Assembly (NCBI GenBank): GCA_020091685.1
Contig: CM034603.1
Coordinates: forward strand, 23,988,595-24,052,594
From: Lutjanus erythropterus
Taxonomy: Eukaryota > Chordata > Actinopteri > Lutjaniformes > Lutjanidae
Direction: 5' to 3'
Length of the DNA: 64,000 bases
Shown: positions 1-13,600 of the stretch, in pieces
How positions within the stretch are numbered: the stretch's first letter is position 1
Layout: each line of letters starts with the position of its first letter
The notes under the pieces: generated by a model
Told to the model about the DNA's origin: nothing
Database searches by the model: none
The model's input: only the letters and a program-made list of their open reading frames with translations
Made by a program: the position numbers and the translations under genes

Positions 1-837
1 CAAAATTGTGTGAGTTTTTGAAAGGTGTCTGGGGATGTGGAGATGATGATCTCTGAATGTGGTCTGAGTGATCGGCTCTCTTACTAAGAGCTGTTCACTT
101 GTGATCGGATCCCTAAAGACTTCATATCAGGTGTAAACAGCCTCTTAGATACAGCAGCATCATTGTGGAAAAGAGACTCCTGGGAAACATGCTGTATAAT
201 GAAGTTTCATGACTGTCAGTGTCTAACCATTCTCCCTAATTCCTACTCTTAACACCCACCACACCTTTACACTTTTAATAACTCTAACTTAAAAACAACC
301 ACTATGTTTTTTTAATATCTTAATCCAAACATTTCTAATGCTGTACACTATATAAACATTACAATGAAGATTAACCATCCATAACATAAAATCTAAACAT
401 AATCAGCATGTGAGAGTCAAATCCGGGATCTTAAATACCATTAGGACTGACATCATCGACACGCCACAGCTCATGTTGAGAAAATTGTTTAGTGAACCAA
501 ACAGCAGCTTTTACTACCATCATGCGACTAACAAAAATAGATGTGACCCTTATTTCAGTTGCTCCCGTTGTGTTTCCTTCTGTATCATTGTGTGAGGGTC
601 AGATGTCAGAATGTAACACTGCCAGCGAACAGCACCGCTGGGTATTGTAAGAAGGGTGGGAATCAGCTATAACCTGGCTGTAAATGGAAAAATAGCACTT
701 AGTCAGCCATTATTATGTGTATATGACCATGTTTTTCTTATATAAGTAAAATTGCATTATGCACGGTAACGATGGCGACTTTGCTTTTTTGAATTATTGG
801 AAGCATTTCAATAATCGCACAAATAAAACATTCTATA

Positions 838-1900
838 GCCTCAGGTGCTAAATAGAACCATGTAGGGTTCTCAGCTTGTCTTCATAGGAGAAACCCTTTT
901 GGTTGCTCATAGAAACCTTTATAATGGTTCCACCTGGAACCCTCTCAGAGTGTTGTTTATCCAGAGCCAACTTTTGTTCTACAGCTAACCCTTCTATGAT
1001 GGAATGGTTCCTTTCCTTCCATTCCTGAATCCCATAGATCGAGGGTGGGCAATCATTTTTCATGGGGGCGCACATGAGAAATTGGCTGCCATGGGCCAGA
1101 CAGAAATGATATAAGGTCCTAATAATGGCCAAATATCTAATAATTGAATTGTCAGAAGTGTCCGGTATAGGGCACTTCTACTGTTGGTCACCCTCTGTGA
1201 ATTGCCATGTGATGAACTGTGGGCTAATATTTTGTTGTCCAAAACTCGATGTTTTACAGCGCACCATGCATCCTGCATACAGGTTGCAATGATAGTAGCA
1301 GCAAAAATAACGGAAGAACAACACTAACAACATGGATTCACAGCACTGAGTGAATAAAGCTGCAGTTTAATGTGAAAGATACAGTTCATTATCAATGAAC
1401 ACAGCGTTCACCCCCTTCAAAATAAAGGTCTGATAACAGTTTAATGGGAAGCAAAATGGTACTGACTGACTTTGCTGGAGTTGTCATTTTTGTCCATTTC
1501 CATGATGGCCTTGTGGGCCACATGAAACCTTTCAGCGGGCTGCATCTGGCTCCCCTGCCGCATTTTGCCCAGGTCTGCCATAGATTGTATATTGTGGTCG
1601 TCCATAGTTTCAACAATCTATGCTACAATCACCAGTGTTTAAAGTGAGGAAGCATTCAAACAATTTTTAAACTTTTATTTAAAAATCTTGTAAGAATTAT
1701 GGTTGCATGATTACAACAGTCCTTGATGTTGACTTTGAGTTTCTTCCAAAAGGGGTTGTTTGGATGAAAAGGTTTCTTCATGGAACCCTTAATCTTACCA
1801 AGAACCCTTGACAATCCCTTTCCTCAAAAAACGTTTTTTCAGAAGCAAACATTTCTGTGTAGAACCTCAGCCCTTCAGAAGGAACCCTTAGAGTTTACTC
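838..1900. repeat. AGAACC/GGTTCT-rich repeat, split by a hAT insertion
   Basis: 838-1039 and about 1740-1900 are both rich in AGAACC, GGTTCC and AACCCTT motifs in opposing orientations. This resembles a foldback family common in fish introns. The centre is displaced by the hAT at 1040-1577. Confidence 0.45.
1040..1577. mobile_element. hAT-type non-autonomous transposon with 8-bp target duplication
   Basis: The termini CGAGGGTGGGCAA (left) and TTGCCCAGGTCTG (right) are imperfect inverted repeats of the CAGAGGTGGGCAA type known from hAT MITEs. The 8-bp direct repeat CCATAGAT flanks it exactly (1032-1039 and 1578-1585). No transposase frame is present. Confidence 0.75.
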
Positions 1901-2752
1901 TTAAGTGGCTGTGCACTTTGTAGTGTAGCTGGTGGTCAGAACAAGTGGTTACTAAAATGAAAAGCAGGCATAAAAAAATAGAGTAATCAGTCACTCATTG
2001 ATAAAAACATTCAAAGTTCACTCAGGAAGTTTGGCAGACGACTATCATAGTTTGATTTTTTACCCATTTTTGCCAAGAAACGACATGAACATTGGCTGTC
2101 CCACATACATTTTCCTCTCCCCAGCTTGAATGTGGTGCAGAGGATGTGGGCATAACCTCATCATGGTGCCCTTCAATTTCTTTCTGACTTCAGATGTTTG
2201 TGTTGATGGGCTCCCGAGGGAGCCAGCGGCACTTAATGACAAATACAGATGCAGGAATGAAAGCCCCACACAGCACAACTGCCATACCGCCGACCACCAC
2301 CACAACTTAGACACCCGTTTTTTGGCACAGGGGCCTGATGCTAAATGATAACAGCAGTGGAGTATCTGGTTACATCACACGGGGCTGTTGGCCCCGTCGG
2401 CGTGTTGACGCACAGAGGGCCTGGTTAGTGGCTCTCCTCTGGCTGCCAGCTCACTGCTGGAGGATCAGACTGCCCCACCCAGCCTTTCTCAGCTCCGCCA
2501 CCCGTGTCAAATGCTGTTCCCATCAGTAACTTCTGGGTGCTTGAGACATTTCTGTCACCAAGTGGCGATGCAAGTTCAAACACACTGAAGTTAACACATT
2601 TTGAAGCTATGTTTTGGGGGGGGATGCCAATATAGTGGGTATGTTTGACAACTTTTCTCTTTGTCTGTCTGCCTGAAGTAATGTGGTCACTACAATTTGT
2701 ACTTGTTGTAGTGTAAAAGCAAAGAACAACCCTTAAGCTTAAAGGGTTACAT

Positions 2753-3735
2753 TTTTTCAATCTGGACCCTATTTTCTCTTGTTTTTGTGTCTAAGTGACT
2801 AATGGGGACAACAGTTTTTGAAAGTGGGCCAGTACTGAGGGAGAGCGCTGCAGCCAGCAGAAGTGAAACTAAGCTAAATGTAATCCTTATGGGCAACTGC
2901 ACGCTGTCAAATTATGTCCGATAAAAGGTTTTGGTTTTGCCATTGACAGGGTCATATTGTTATTGTTACACTGTTAAGTGTCTGACAACATTATGGAAAG
3001 GACCACTACAGAGAGAGACATTTTTTAAAGATTAAGATATGTTTTCTTTAACCAGAAACAGCTGTTTTTGCGCTTGCCAAACTCACCAGACTCCATTTAC
3101 AGAAACAGTAATTTTAACATCATCATCTTTATTCAAAATTGACAGAAGTAAAATAAAAACTCACCAAAAACATCTTGGCTTGTCTTTCCGCTGCTCCAAC
3201 AATCCCCAGCTCTTGTTTGTTCGAAACGAACCCTTAATTCACTGTGTTAGATGTGAAATTTTCGTGAGAGGAGTGAGAGGGAGGTCAGACATCAGAGAAG
3301 CAGTGGGGAGAAACAGCCAAAGTATTCTCACATCTATCTTGGTGAATTAGGGGTTTATTTGGAGCAAACAAACCAGAGGTGGTGATTGTTGGAACAGTGG
3401 AAGACGAGCCAAGAAATTTTTGGTGAGTTTTATTTTGTTTCTGTTGAGTTAGAATGAAGTGTTTTGAAGGGACTTTGGATGAGTTTGGCAAGAGGAATAA
3501 ATCAGCTGTTTCTGGTGAAAAAAATAACTTACCCCTTAAAAAGGTTCATCTCTATAGTGATCCTTTACATAATGTTGTCAAACACTTAGAATAAGAATCC
3601 TTGTTCTTATAAGAATAAGAAGAATAAGAGCCTGTCAACACTTTTAGTGGGCGTACTTTGACGGTGCCCATAAGGATTACATTCATCATTTAGACACAAA
3701 AACATAAACCACAAAATAAGGTCCAGGTTGAAAGA
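2753..3735. repeat. large foldback (palindromic) element, family 2
   Basis: Nested complementary blocks pair across the segment: GGACCCTATTTTCTC (2764) with AAATAAGGTCC (3714); TAATCCTTATGGGCA (2881) with TGCCCATAAGGATTA (3665); CAGAAACAGCTG (3053) with CAGCTGTTTCTG (3503); AAAACTCACCAAAAA with TTTTTGGTGAGTTTT. It is a roughly 0.98-kb hairpin-forming MITE-like element without coding capacity. Related pieces occur near 42150-42420 and 51434-51470. Confidence 0.72.
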
Positions 3736-3784
3736 TGCAGAAGCTTATAAGAAGTGTGTTAAACAAAAATATATGTAAACTAAA

Positions 3785-4080
3785 GTTGCTCCCAATCATC
3801 CAATCCTGACTCTTGTCTACAAAACAGCCCTAAGTCACCACCTAAACTTGCTTTTGTAGTTACCTGGTGGTGGAACGACTTACCAAACTCTGTTCAATCT
3901 GCAAAGTCCCTTTTCAGTCAGACTCAGCTTTTCCATGAAACACCTCTGCAGTTGACAGACTGCAAAAAAAGTCTACTATATCCTACTCATGTTGTTCTCT
4001 CCTAACTAGATTTGTGTGTTGTATTAGCTCTCAGATGTACATCACCTCAGATAAAAGTGTCTGCTAAATGAAACTGTAAA
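3785..4080 (+). mobile_element. L2/CR1-like LINE 3' fragment
   Basis: The translation contains a degenerate VVWNDLPNSVQSAKSLFS segment typical of the reverse-transcriptase ORF end. The stretch closes with GATAAAAGTGTCTGCTAAATGAAACTGTAA, the conserved L2-type 3' tail found across teleosts. It is truncated with stops. Confidence 0.7.
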
Positions 4081-4583
4081 ATGCCAGTACACGTGTGATT
4101 TTCCAAGGTTATCTCAGTCAATTAGCTTAAAGCTATTCAGTACCGATACCCAACCTGAGCTGAGGCCTCCAAAACCTCATCCATTGTAAAAGTGCAGGCA
4201 AATGTATTTTTCCAAAGTCTGGTGTTCATTGCTATCCGATTATGTAATATAACTAGCAAGTTCTTCTCATAAATTACAGAGATGTTTTGAATTCTGTTTT
4301 TGCTTTTGTTGAATCAACAATGCAACCCAATATTGCCAAACTGCTATGTGTATTAGGGCTTTTTAAAAAAGTTAATTCCTAAGTGAAGTGTACCAGTAGT
4401 CCGTATATGTTAGTATATATGTTTTCTTCAATCATGGTGGCTAAAAAGAGAAGATAATTAAATTTTTTCAATACAAAAATGCAATAATATAAAGGCAATC
4501 ATTTTAGTCCCTTAATCCTTAGTGCCCCCCCCCCCAATTTTGCTGCCTTGTTAAGACTCTAACAGATTATCTTCTTCCAACAG

Positions 4584-4678
4584 GAGGTCTTTCACCGTCT
4601 GTATCTCATCTACACAGTGGGGTACTCCATCTCTCTGGGATCACTCATGGTGGCTGTTGTCATCTTGGGATATTTCCG
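4584..4678 (+). CDS. pth1r: pth1r exon: TM1
   Basis: This is the first visible exon. It follows a CCAACAG acceptor and ends at CG|GTGAGT, leaving 2 nt for the next Arg codon. It reads [19 protein letters not shown] then the rest of TM1, ending ILGYFR. Phase in is 0 and phase out is 2. Confidence 0.94.
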
Positions 4679-7600
4679 GTGAGTCAATGCAGCTGATAGA
4701 ATTTTTCCAATCAACCACACACGCTCTCAAGAGAAGGATTAGATACAGGGTCAGAAATTAAGGTTAGAGCAATTGCAGGAGACAACACAGCAGGGAGTCT
4801 ACGTGTTTAGTGGAACGATGGTACAATTTCTCACCGTGTCATTTTACCGGTTGCAATGGAGCAGAGAGTGTATTAATTTCATGATGACCTAATGGAAAAA
4901 AAAAGAAGCTTTATCAAGGATTCATGCAATTCACCATAGCTGCATGGCATGCAATGCGCTTTATTCTGTGTCACGGCAACAACACGAAGCATGCAAACAT
5001 TACCTTTGACTTTTACTGTGACTTTTAATATGACGATGGTTTGTCTACCTTTGAGGAGGAGCCTGCCTCCAGGCTGCAGTAATGCACGCTCTGTTGTCTG
5101 ACATTTAGGTTCCTTGTTATTTTCATGCTGATTTCAGGTTAAACAACCAAAACTGGAATATTGATTTTGTAATTCCACCAAGCTTACAAAGATTATAGTT
5201 GTTAAGCCCCCAAAGTGTGCGATTATTTCCATTTTCCCCCACTGAAACATAGACAGAGGAGGTTCTTAGAAGAACTGAGAGTAATTATTCTGTTTGAACA
5301 GCTTTGCTTCTCCTGTAAGAATGTAAGAGATAAAAGGATTTGCCACAGATGCTGTATACATCAGCCCCTCTTCCCTTAGTGGCATCAGTAAAGGGCTAGT
5401 GTGGATTATTTGAAGCGAGGCTGTGTGAAGTACCTATCCATGCTCATTTACAACAGTAGATGCCTGTCGTCACGCCCCCACTTTGAAGAGGCAGCAGGAA
5501 TACCAGCTAAGCAGTGAACTGCTGTGGACAGGGTGAGCAGCAAAACATCTTTAGCCACCTAAAAAAAAAGGTCTTCCTCCAAAAGATAATATCAGTTTAA
5601 GTGTACACTACTTTTAGAATATTCGCATCATTTTACCGTGTCATCAGACAGCCTTTTCTGACAGGAAATCGTTCTTGTATAAGCCAGATTTTGCTCACTC
5701 CAAACTAACCAAACTCCATAGGCGAAATCACCAATTTTACCTCACACAACACGAGTTTGCTTGTGTGTGACTGGAGGCAGTGGTAGCAGTGTTGCCAACT
5801 TGGTGACTTTGCTGCCAGATTTAACAACTTTTCAAGCCTTCCTAGAAACTTAATTTCCAAAATGTGGTCAGCGTACATTTAGCAACTTATTCTGCAAACA
5901 GCGCCAAGGTCTCTCTCTCTCTCTCTCTGATCCTATAGTTTGTAAATATGTCAATGCTGTAGTTCGTTTGATCTCGTAAATATGTAAATAGTTCATCTGA
6001 GCTCCTCTCTCACTCTTTCTCTCCAGATGTCTGGATTAGGGTGTTCCTACATGGAGTATTACCATAAAATGAATAAATATGTGAAAGAATTTTTAAAAAT
6101 CTTGTAAATATTTAAGTACTTAGTTTGATCTTGTGATTATGTAAATAGTTTGTTCTTTTAAATATTTAAGTGGTTAGTTTGATCTTTCAAATATGTAAAT
6201 CATTAGTTTGATCTTTTTCTGTCCTTCGCAGATTTGATTTTTTACTTTTCAAATTCAGTTACATGATGTTTCTGCGGTGAGTTTGTGAATTCTCTAGCTA
6301 CCTGTTGTAAGTTGGACATCATTAATATGCAAATGGTTGTATGACATCATTTGATGACTTTAAGCAACTTTATGAGAAAGTGCCAGCGCCTTTCATTTGA
6401 AAATAGTGGGCAAAACTGAGCAGCAGTCCAGCAACTGCGAGGTAAAATATTTCTGTTAAGTTTTTCTTTAAAGGTAGAATCAGTGGGATTTCGTAAATGC
6501 ATCAGGAAGATAATTAATTGCTGAGTCTCATTCCCAGGGCATCACAACCCCACCCCCACTCCAAACTATCCCATTAAGTGAAGAAAAACCCTAAAACAAG
6601 GCTGAATTCATTTTACATGCAGCAACAGTCTGATTATTTTTTCCCGGCTGATTAATGCAGGGCAGATGTGTCATTATTTGCTTATTTTGTTTAGCATAGG
6701 GAGTATCAGGAATCGATGTGAAGGCGCTGTTTACCAATGTTCCCACCAGCGTGACTTACCATACAGGCAGGCAGTCAGAAGGTTTTAGGAACGCTCCCAA
6801 CTGGCACCAGGAAATCTATGGGCCAAATGAGTTTAATAAGTTATCCCAGGGGCCCATCTGACATTCTGGCTCCGTGCTCCGGAGCACTCCAGCCATGTCT
6901 CCCCTTCAACATGTCAGCGTGTAGACAGGAGGGCTCATAAATGTTTTCCAGGGAGAGAAAAGGGATATTTCACATCAGCGGTTGTGTTCAGTATTTTTCA
7001 CCAGGGAAATGTACACTAGATTAGTTTTCGCCCACTACTCCTAAATCAATAGTGCTTTAGGGCAGCTTGTCAAACATACAGCTCATTAATGAAGCTTTAG
7101 AGAAAGAAATAATTAATAATCCTTAGCACAGGGCTAATTTCAGTATCCAGTAATAGTTTCTTTATGAGACTTAAGAATATTCTAGCTCAAGCTGGCTTTT
7201 GGATTCCATTAAAACGTCAACAAATTTTTTTTACTTGACTTTGTAATGATGTAACCTTTATGGCCATTGATCCAGCCGCCTGATTCCAACTTTAGAAGCA
7301 TGACCTCACAGGCTTACTCCACAGTAAACGCTCAGACAGGATGTTTTGGAAGAAGTTTTGACAGATAAACTCGTGCTTGTCTGGAAGCAAATCCGCACGC
7401 TTTTCTCGACACATGCTTGCAATTTTGTTTTTACAGCTCACTTTGAGGCGAGCAATTCAATATTTGTGCTTTTCGAGCTCCTAAATCTCAAGAATGTGTT
7501 ATAGTCAGCGTGGAATTCAGCTGGCTCTAATTAGGATGAGTATTGTTTGTGTGCGTGCGTGCGTGTGTATGTGTGTGTGAAAATACTCAACATGAAGGTG

Positions 7601-10600
7601 CGCCAGCCCACACCTACACACACACACACACAAAACCACACAGTTCTCTACAAATCTATATATTGACCTTGCTGCTCTTGTTTGTTTTCTCCCCAGACGA
7701 CTACACTGCACCAGGAACTACATCCACATGCACTTATTTGTGTCCTACATGCTAAGAGCTATAAGTATATTTGTGAAAGATATCGTGCTCTACTCTGGAT
7801 CGGCCTTAGAGAACATGGAAAGAGTCACAGTGGAAGACCTCAAGTCCATCACTGAAGCTCCGCCAGCCAGCAAACCACAATTTGTAAGTGCACCAACACA
7901 GCCTCAACATAACACACTCTGTCCTTGAAGATAAGAGAAGGAAAAAAAACAGCTCCTTGAATTTCTTCTTTTAAAAAAAAATAATTTTAGATGCCATAAC
8001 AAGGAAGAAGACACGCAAAGTGGTTGTTTTTATGCAACAAACCAGCATAATTTTGTGTCTTTTTTAAAAAATTAAAAACCCACACACAGAGCAGGTACAA
8101 CATTTAGATCTGTCTTCTGTTTTATAGTTTCTGCAGTTTCAGTATCAAATATATTGGATCAAAAAACAAAAACAGAGTGTATATTTGTACCCAGGAACAA
8201 ATAGGCACACATCTATTTGGCTATTCACACATCTTTTTTATTGATAAGAGGCTACAGTGGATGAAAGGGTTAAGTACAAGGCTTTGCAGTGGAAGACTGT
8301 TGTTTGATTACTGCCCAGGAGACAGAGATTTAACAGTAATGGGAAATTACATGGTGTAAGTTTAGGGAAAGATTATGTTATGTCATTTTGTCATTATGTT
8401 TGTCTCTGCCATGCAGGTGTAAATGGCCACATAGGGTATTTTCACCCTGGGTGTAAATAGCACCTGCCAAAAATAAAGTATTGCAGTGTTTTCATTAATG
8501 TGAGTATAGGCAACCATGAGTTATCTTTAAGTGCAGTAGAGACACACAGCAAGTTTTCAACATATTTGTTATGTTAGTTTTCTTCAAACTATAAAAATGA
8601 AAGGTCTCAGGAGAGTTTTAATTGTCAAATAATGCATGCTGAGAAGTCTGCTAATATGCTGACAAATACTGGAAATTTCAAGTTTAATTAACTTGAATAA
8701 ATAAAAGTTGTGTATTTATGTTACGTTAATGAGAAAAGATTAGTTAATTCCGCTATTTTTGTTATCACTAATTAGTAGTAGATGTTTTTTTCTGTGTTTC
8801 TCTGAACAAAATGCTGTAGGAGTCATGCTTGCTTGATTGCATTACATGCTCAGATAATTTGACTTGTAGTGTAATTGGGCATTAAACATTTTGCTTCCAA
8901 AGGGGAAGTGGTATTTTGCAAAGTCTCACCTGCTTTTCCACTGGAGCAAATAAACTGTACTTCTTGTCACTGTGCCAAGCTTTTACTAGGCCAGTACTTG
9001 GCTTTCCCTTTCAGAGTCAAGTTTAAAAAATGGGTAAAGACTGGGTACTTTTCATGCATCCTTTAATACGCAAACAAACAATTTGCTCTATATATTTAGT
9101 GGACACTTTCATCCTGGGGCTCTCCAAATTAAGTTACATATTAGATTAAAACGGCTTTGTTAAAGTAGGTGACTTACGTGACCCAATGAAAAAATATAGA
9201 CAGTAGATCGATAGTTTGTGCTTTTACATGCTACATACTCCAGTGCGTGTCGTAAATAAGACCTAGCGCTCTAATGAAAATGGAAATTGGCATTTGTCCA
9301 GCACTTTTTGATCTGTGTCTCAAAACTACTAAGACCAGGCTATTTCACAGATTATAGTGAAGACCAGGGGTCATCAATTACATTTGTCAAAGGTCCAGAA
9401 TTTTTATAAGCAGACACTGTGGAGGCCTTATTTTCAACTAATGATGATGATAATAAAAATAGTTAGCCTATTTTGTTTAATATTTTCACTTTCTTGCAAA
9501 CGTAGTGTTAATTTATTATATATATACCTATATTTACTGGTGATAACAGCAAATACGGTTAACACTACAAGTAACCAAATTCTGGGGGCAGCAAAGCAAA
9601 CTATCGTCTTTATACTGAAGAAATCCGTCAATAATTGGCCTTTTTCTATCATTCTGTGAGCAACCGTGATGTGATTTTATGCTGCACACAGCATGAGTCT
9701 GCAAACAGCCAAAGGAGTTAGTTACCTTGCTGAGAAGCTGGAGGTGTGCAGCCCGTTGTCTGCACTTCTTATTCTAACAGCTAACTGTGGCTGCTCCTTC
9801 CTGCTCCATTACTCCCTGCAATAATCCACTGACAGTGTTCATTTTGTATTAGCAGTAACTTAATAAAACATTTTTTGTGGGGAATTTCAATATTCAATAC
9901 TGCAAAAATATGAATATTGCTGCTATTGCTGAATATGTTGCTATTCAGCTGCCTGGCTTTGGCTCAAGTGTGTCCAACCAGTTGATGGTCAGTGGTGCAG
10001 ACAGTGTTTGGTGCTAAAGTTAGGTTGTCATTATTCAGTTGTCATTTGTTGAGTTTGACTGTATATTCATTATAATTTGACCATCCTGTCTGATTCATAC
10101 ACATCCGTCTTTTATGTCTAATTGCAGCTTGTGTCTATCCTGGGCAGTTACACATTAGACGGTTTCCAACAAAGCATGACTGGCAGCAATCACCAGAATT
10201 AATCAATTTCTTTTCCCAAACTAAGAAAAGATAATGTTCATATACAAAAGATGTTCAAAGTACGGATCTGTCTCCATGAAAGGCGTAAAACTAATTAAAA
10301 GCCGGCCCCATGGCAAAACCTCTGCTGTAGCCCACCACCAACCGCCATTCAGAATACAGACTGATGAGAAAAGATAGAGGTGACAATTATACGACTTGTA
10401 ATCAGTACAGAGAAAGGCTTGCTGAGAGGAACTGGCTTCTAATAATCAATAAGGCAGCAATAGCTGGATCTGGATGGCAGTGTGGTGGTTGACTAATCGA
10501 TGGCTGACTAAATCTGTGTGGCCTCCTGGGACTGAGACACATGCTGTCAATATGACAGCACATAATACTAACTACATTATTATTACCTTCTGTCCAAACA

Positions 10601-13600
10601 GAACTAATCTATAAGATAAATATCACTTTCAGTATTGCATCGTAAAGGCACAGTTCTAGGACACAATTTTAAGCCTGGATGTTAAATTAATTAATTTATT
10701 TCCAATTATTTCAATCAATAACTTGTGTGATTTGTCTGCAACACAAGCCAGTGAGGCTCAGGGGAAATTCACATTGTCAACATGTGAATTAAAACATGTA
10801 ATCTTATCATAAAAGCTGCAGCTTGCTGCTGCTGTGACACATCTTGTTTTCCAATATTGATTCCTATATTTATTGTCTTAACAAGCAGTACATAGTTTGA
10901 ACGAGATTTTTGTATTCGGATGAAATATTCACGTCATTTCACTTTCTTTCTTGTAAAGTGTCAGACACACTAACTGGCAGCTGAAATCTCTTTTTTAAGA
11001 CTTGATACCCATATGTTACGCTGTGATAACTCCCCGAGTTTCAAAATTGTTAAATTACTTTTGATTCCACCTTTGTAAAAATGTAAGTGACAGCACTTTC
11101 AAACAATAAGCTCAGAATAAAATTGGGCTCTGCAAGTGTAGATAATGAATCAAGACAGAAATAACAGGCTGTGAATAACACCAGCACAAATGATGCAAGA
11201 AAAATGTCCTCTGTTATCAAAGCCAATGCTTTCTATTCATTCATGAATAGAAAATGAATAAAAAATAAACATAACCTTTAAGTGCTTTACATTTATTAGA
11301 GATATTGACAAACTAATCGAAAACCAGCCCACTAGCCCTCAGAATTACATTGATATTGGATTATTCTGCAGTAAACAATCCATACAATACATCCACAGCA
11401 TTATTCAGTGCCAGATGGAGGTGTAAAGCATTCAGCTGTCTGCTACTTCAGCACCATGGACAGCACCATGTTAGGCTGCTGTTATTACAGAGCCATGGTC
11501 GTGGCCATAGCTTCTAACATGCACAAACATCAATCAGAGAAAGGATCAATGAATAAGGCAGGCATGACTAACATATTCAACTAAACAACTCCTCTGCCTC
11601 TGCACTCTCTATGCTAATAAAGGATGGACAGCAAGGTTAACAAGAAGGAAGCATTTTGGTCTTTTTTACTAACAAGGAGGATGATGTCTCCTGTCAAATC
11701 GGCGACTGCTAATAGAATTGAATACAGTCCAACCTCACAGTTGAGTAGGCAGTACGGCAGATCTTAAATGGTTCTGTGTCGGCACCTTGTCTGTATACTG
11801 CTAAGAATGCAAGAAAACCCCTCCTTTCATCTGCAGCTGCTTTGTTATGCTAATATTGTTATTCACGCACAGCTCAGGAAAATGCTTCCCTCACCTAGTT
11901 CTTTATTACTTGAGTAAACTACTTTGAAATAAATAATTAGGCTATTCAGATTTTTCAGATGTGATCTCTCACATAAATGTACATTTTTGTAGTTTAATTT
12001 TAAAAAAATCTAGTTAGTTTTTCCACATACAGAATCTACATAATGTATGCTGTGTGTGTCATGCAAATCAGTACAAATACTGCAAATCAATATGGCTTAC
12101 ATTTTAGCATGCAAGTCAACACAATAATAGTCCATGCAAAGGCTCTGTTTGCGCACAGCAAGAAAATACACCTTTACAAATCTGATTATGGAACTCTCTA
12201 TATATGTGGTCTTACATTCAAGTCACACTGTACCTCATCTGAAGCGAAATTATAGTGATGTTTCTTTCATTCTGTCATGAGTTCGTGCTGACAGTCTCTC
12301 ACACACGTCTTATCTGACAGAACTAGAGGGCAGGTTCAAACTAGCAGAGACTGACTGGTGAAAGAGTGAGGTGATGGATATGAATCGATAAATCAATACA
12401 AGCAGCTCTCCAAAGAACTTGTCAAAACAGATGCAGGGAATTTGATTATCTTACTTTGTAGTTCGGCCTCTCAGGACGTTCTTGCAGATCCTCTTAGTTA
12501 TTGCTTTCTTTCTGAAGTTTTCCTCTTTTGGCTCCTACAAAGACAATAAGCAACCATTGTATTAAATATCCCACCATTAAAAGTTGATTCTTTAATTGCT
12601 GAGATATTTCACTCAAAAACAAAAATTTCACCTCATGGTGGGACTAGATGTAAAGTGAGGTGATCACCAAAGTCATTAAAGTTCATCCTCTGGGGACCAT
12701 GAGTGTCAAAATCGTGTCCCGATCCATCCAGTAGACGTCAAGCTCTTTCACTAATTAAGTGAAAACTGATCTGCTGGTGACGTAGCAGAAAAGTCAATGG
12801 ATCACCAAAGCCCTCTGGGGACCACAAATGGCTATACAGAATTTTATGGCAGTCCATTAAGTGGTTATTGAGATATTTCAGTCTGGAAAAGTGAGGGATC
12901 GACAGACCAACCGAGTCATCCATCATCAGCAGTCTGTTTTTTAAAAGCAATAAGATAACATTACTGACTTTTAGTTATAAGGCAACACGTTTCAACAACA
13001 AGGTAATTCAAAGTGCTTTATAGGCCGTAAAAGGAATTAGGACAAGGAATTAAGAAACACAATTTGATGACTGAATGGTGCCAAATTTGATAGAAGTCAG
13101 TGGCCAACAGAAACATTTTGAGCCTTGATTTAAAGAATTGAGAGTTGGAGCAGACCTCCAGTGTTCTGCAGTTTTCTCAGGTTTTCTGGGAGTTTATTTC
13201 AGAAATGCAGTACATAAAACCTGAATGCTGCTCCTCTGTGCTTATTTCTGACCCTGGGGACACTGAGCAAACCTGCTCCAGCTGAGCTGAGAGGTGTGAA
13301 GTGTTCATAATGTAGCAGCAGGTCAGAAGTGTATTTTATTCCTAAACCATACGGGGTTTTTTTAAACCCAATCCTTTTTCTAAAAATCCCTTATTTGACA
13401 TCCACTAATCCAGCGCAAAATCTGAAAACTGGAGGGAGATCAGCTTTCTTGGTGTAGTGAGGTCTCTAGCAGCAGCCGCAGACAGAATCAGCTGCAGCTG
13501 TCTGAATTAATGTACTGTGTTTTATTTCGGGTTACATGTACTCAGTAATCTGCAGTGGAATATTCCAGTACAGATTACAGAATTCATACTCCACTTCAAA

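Larger units (their letters stand above)
1..4583. other. non-coding sequence left of the first visible pth1r exon (intron)
   Basis: Presumed pth1r intron. It holds a hAT MITE with flanking AGAACC-rich repeat, a large foldback element, an L2-like LINE tail and a C9 run (listed separately). I looked for PTH1R extracellular-domain exons (Cys/Trp-rich) on the + strand and found none. The rest is AT-rich unique sequence. Confidence 0.6.
4679..7696 (+). other. pth1r intron between TM1 and TM2 exons
   Basis: It contains half a foldback element (5393-5755), a degenerate tandem repeat (5935-6225) and a TG/CA inverted microsatellite (7543-7640). Otherwise no coding or RNA feature was seen. Confidence 0.8.
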
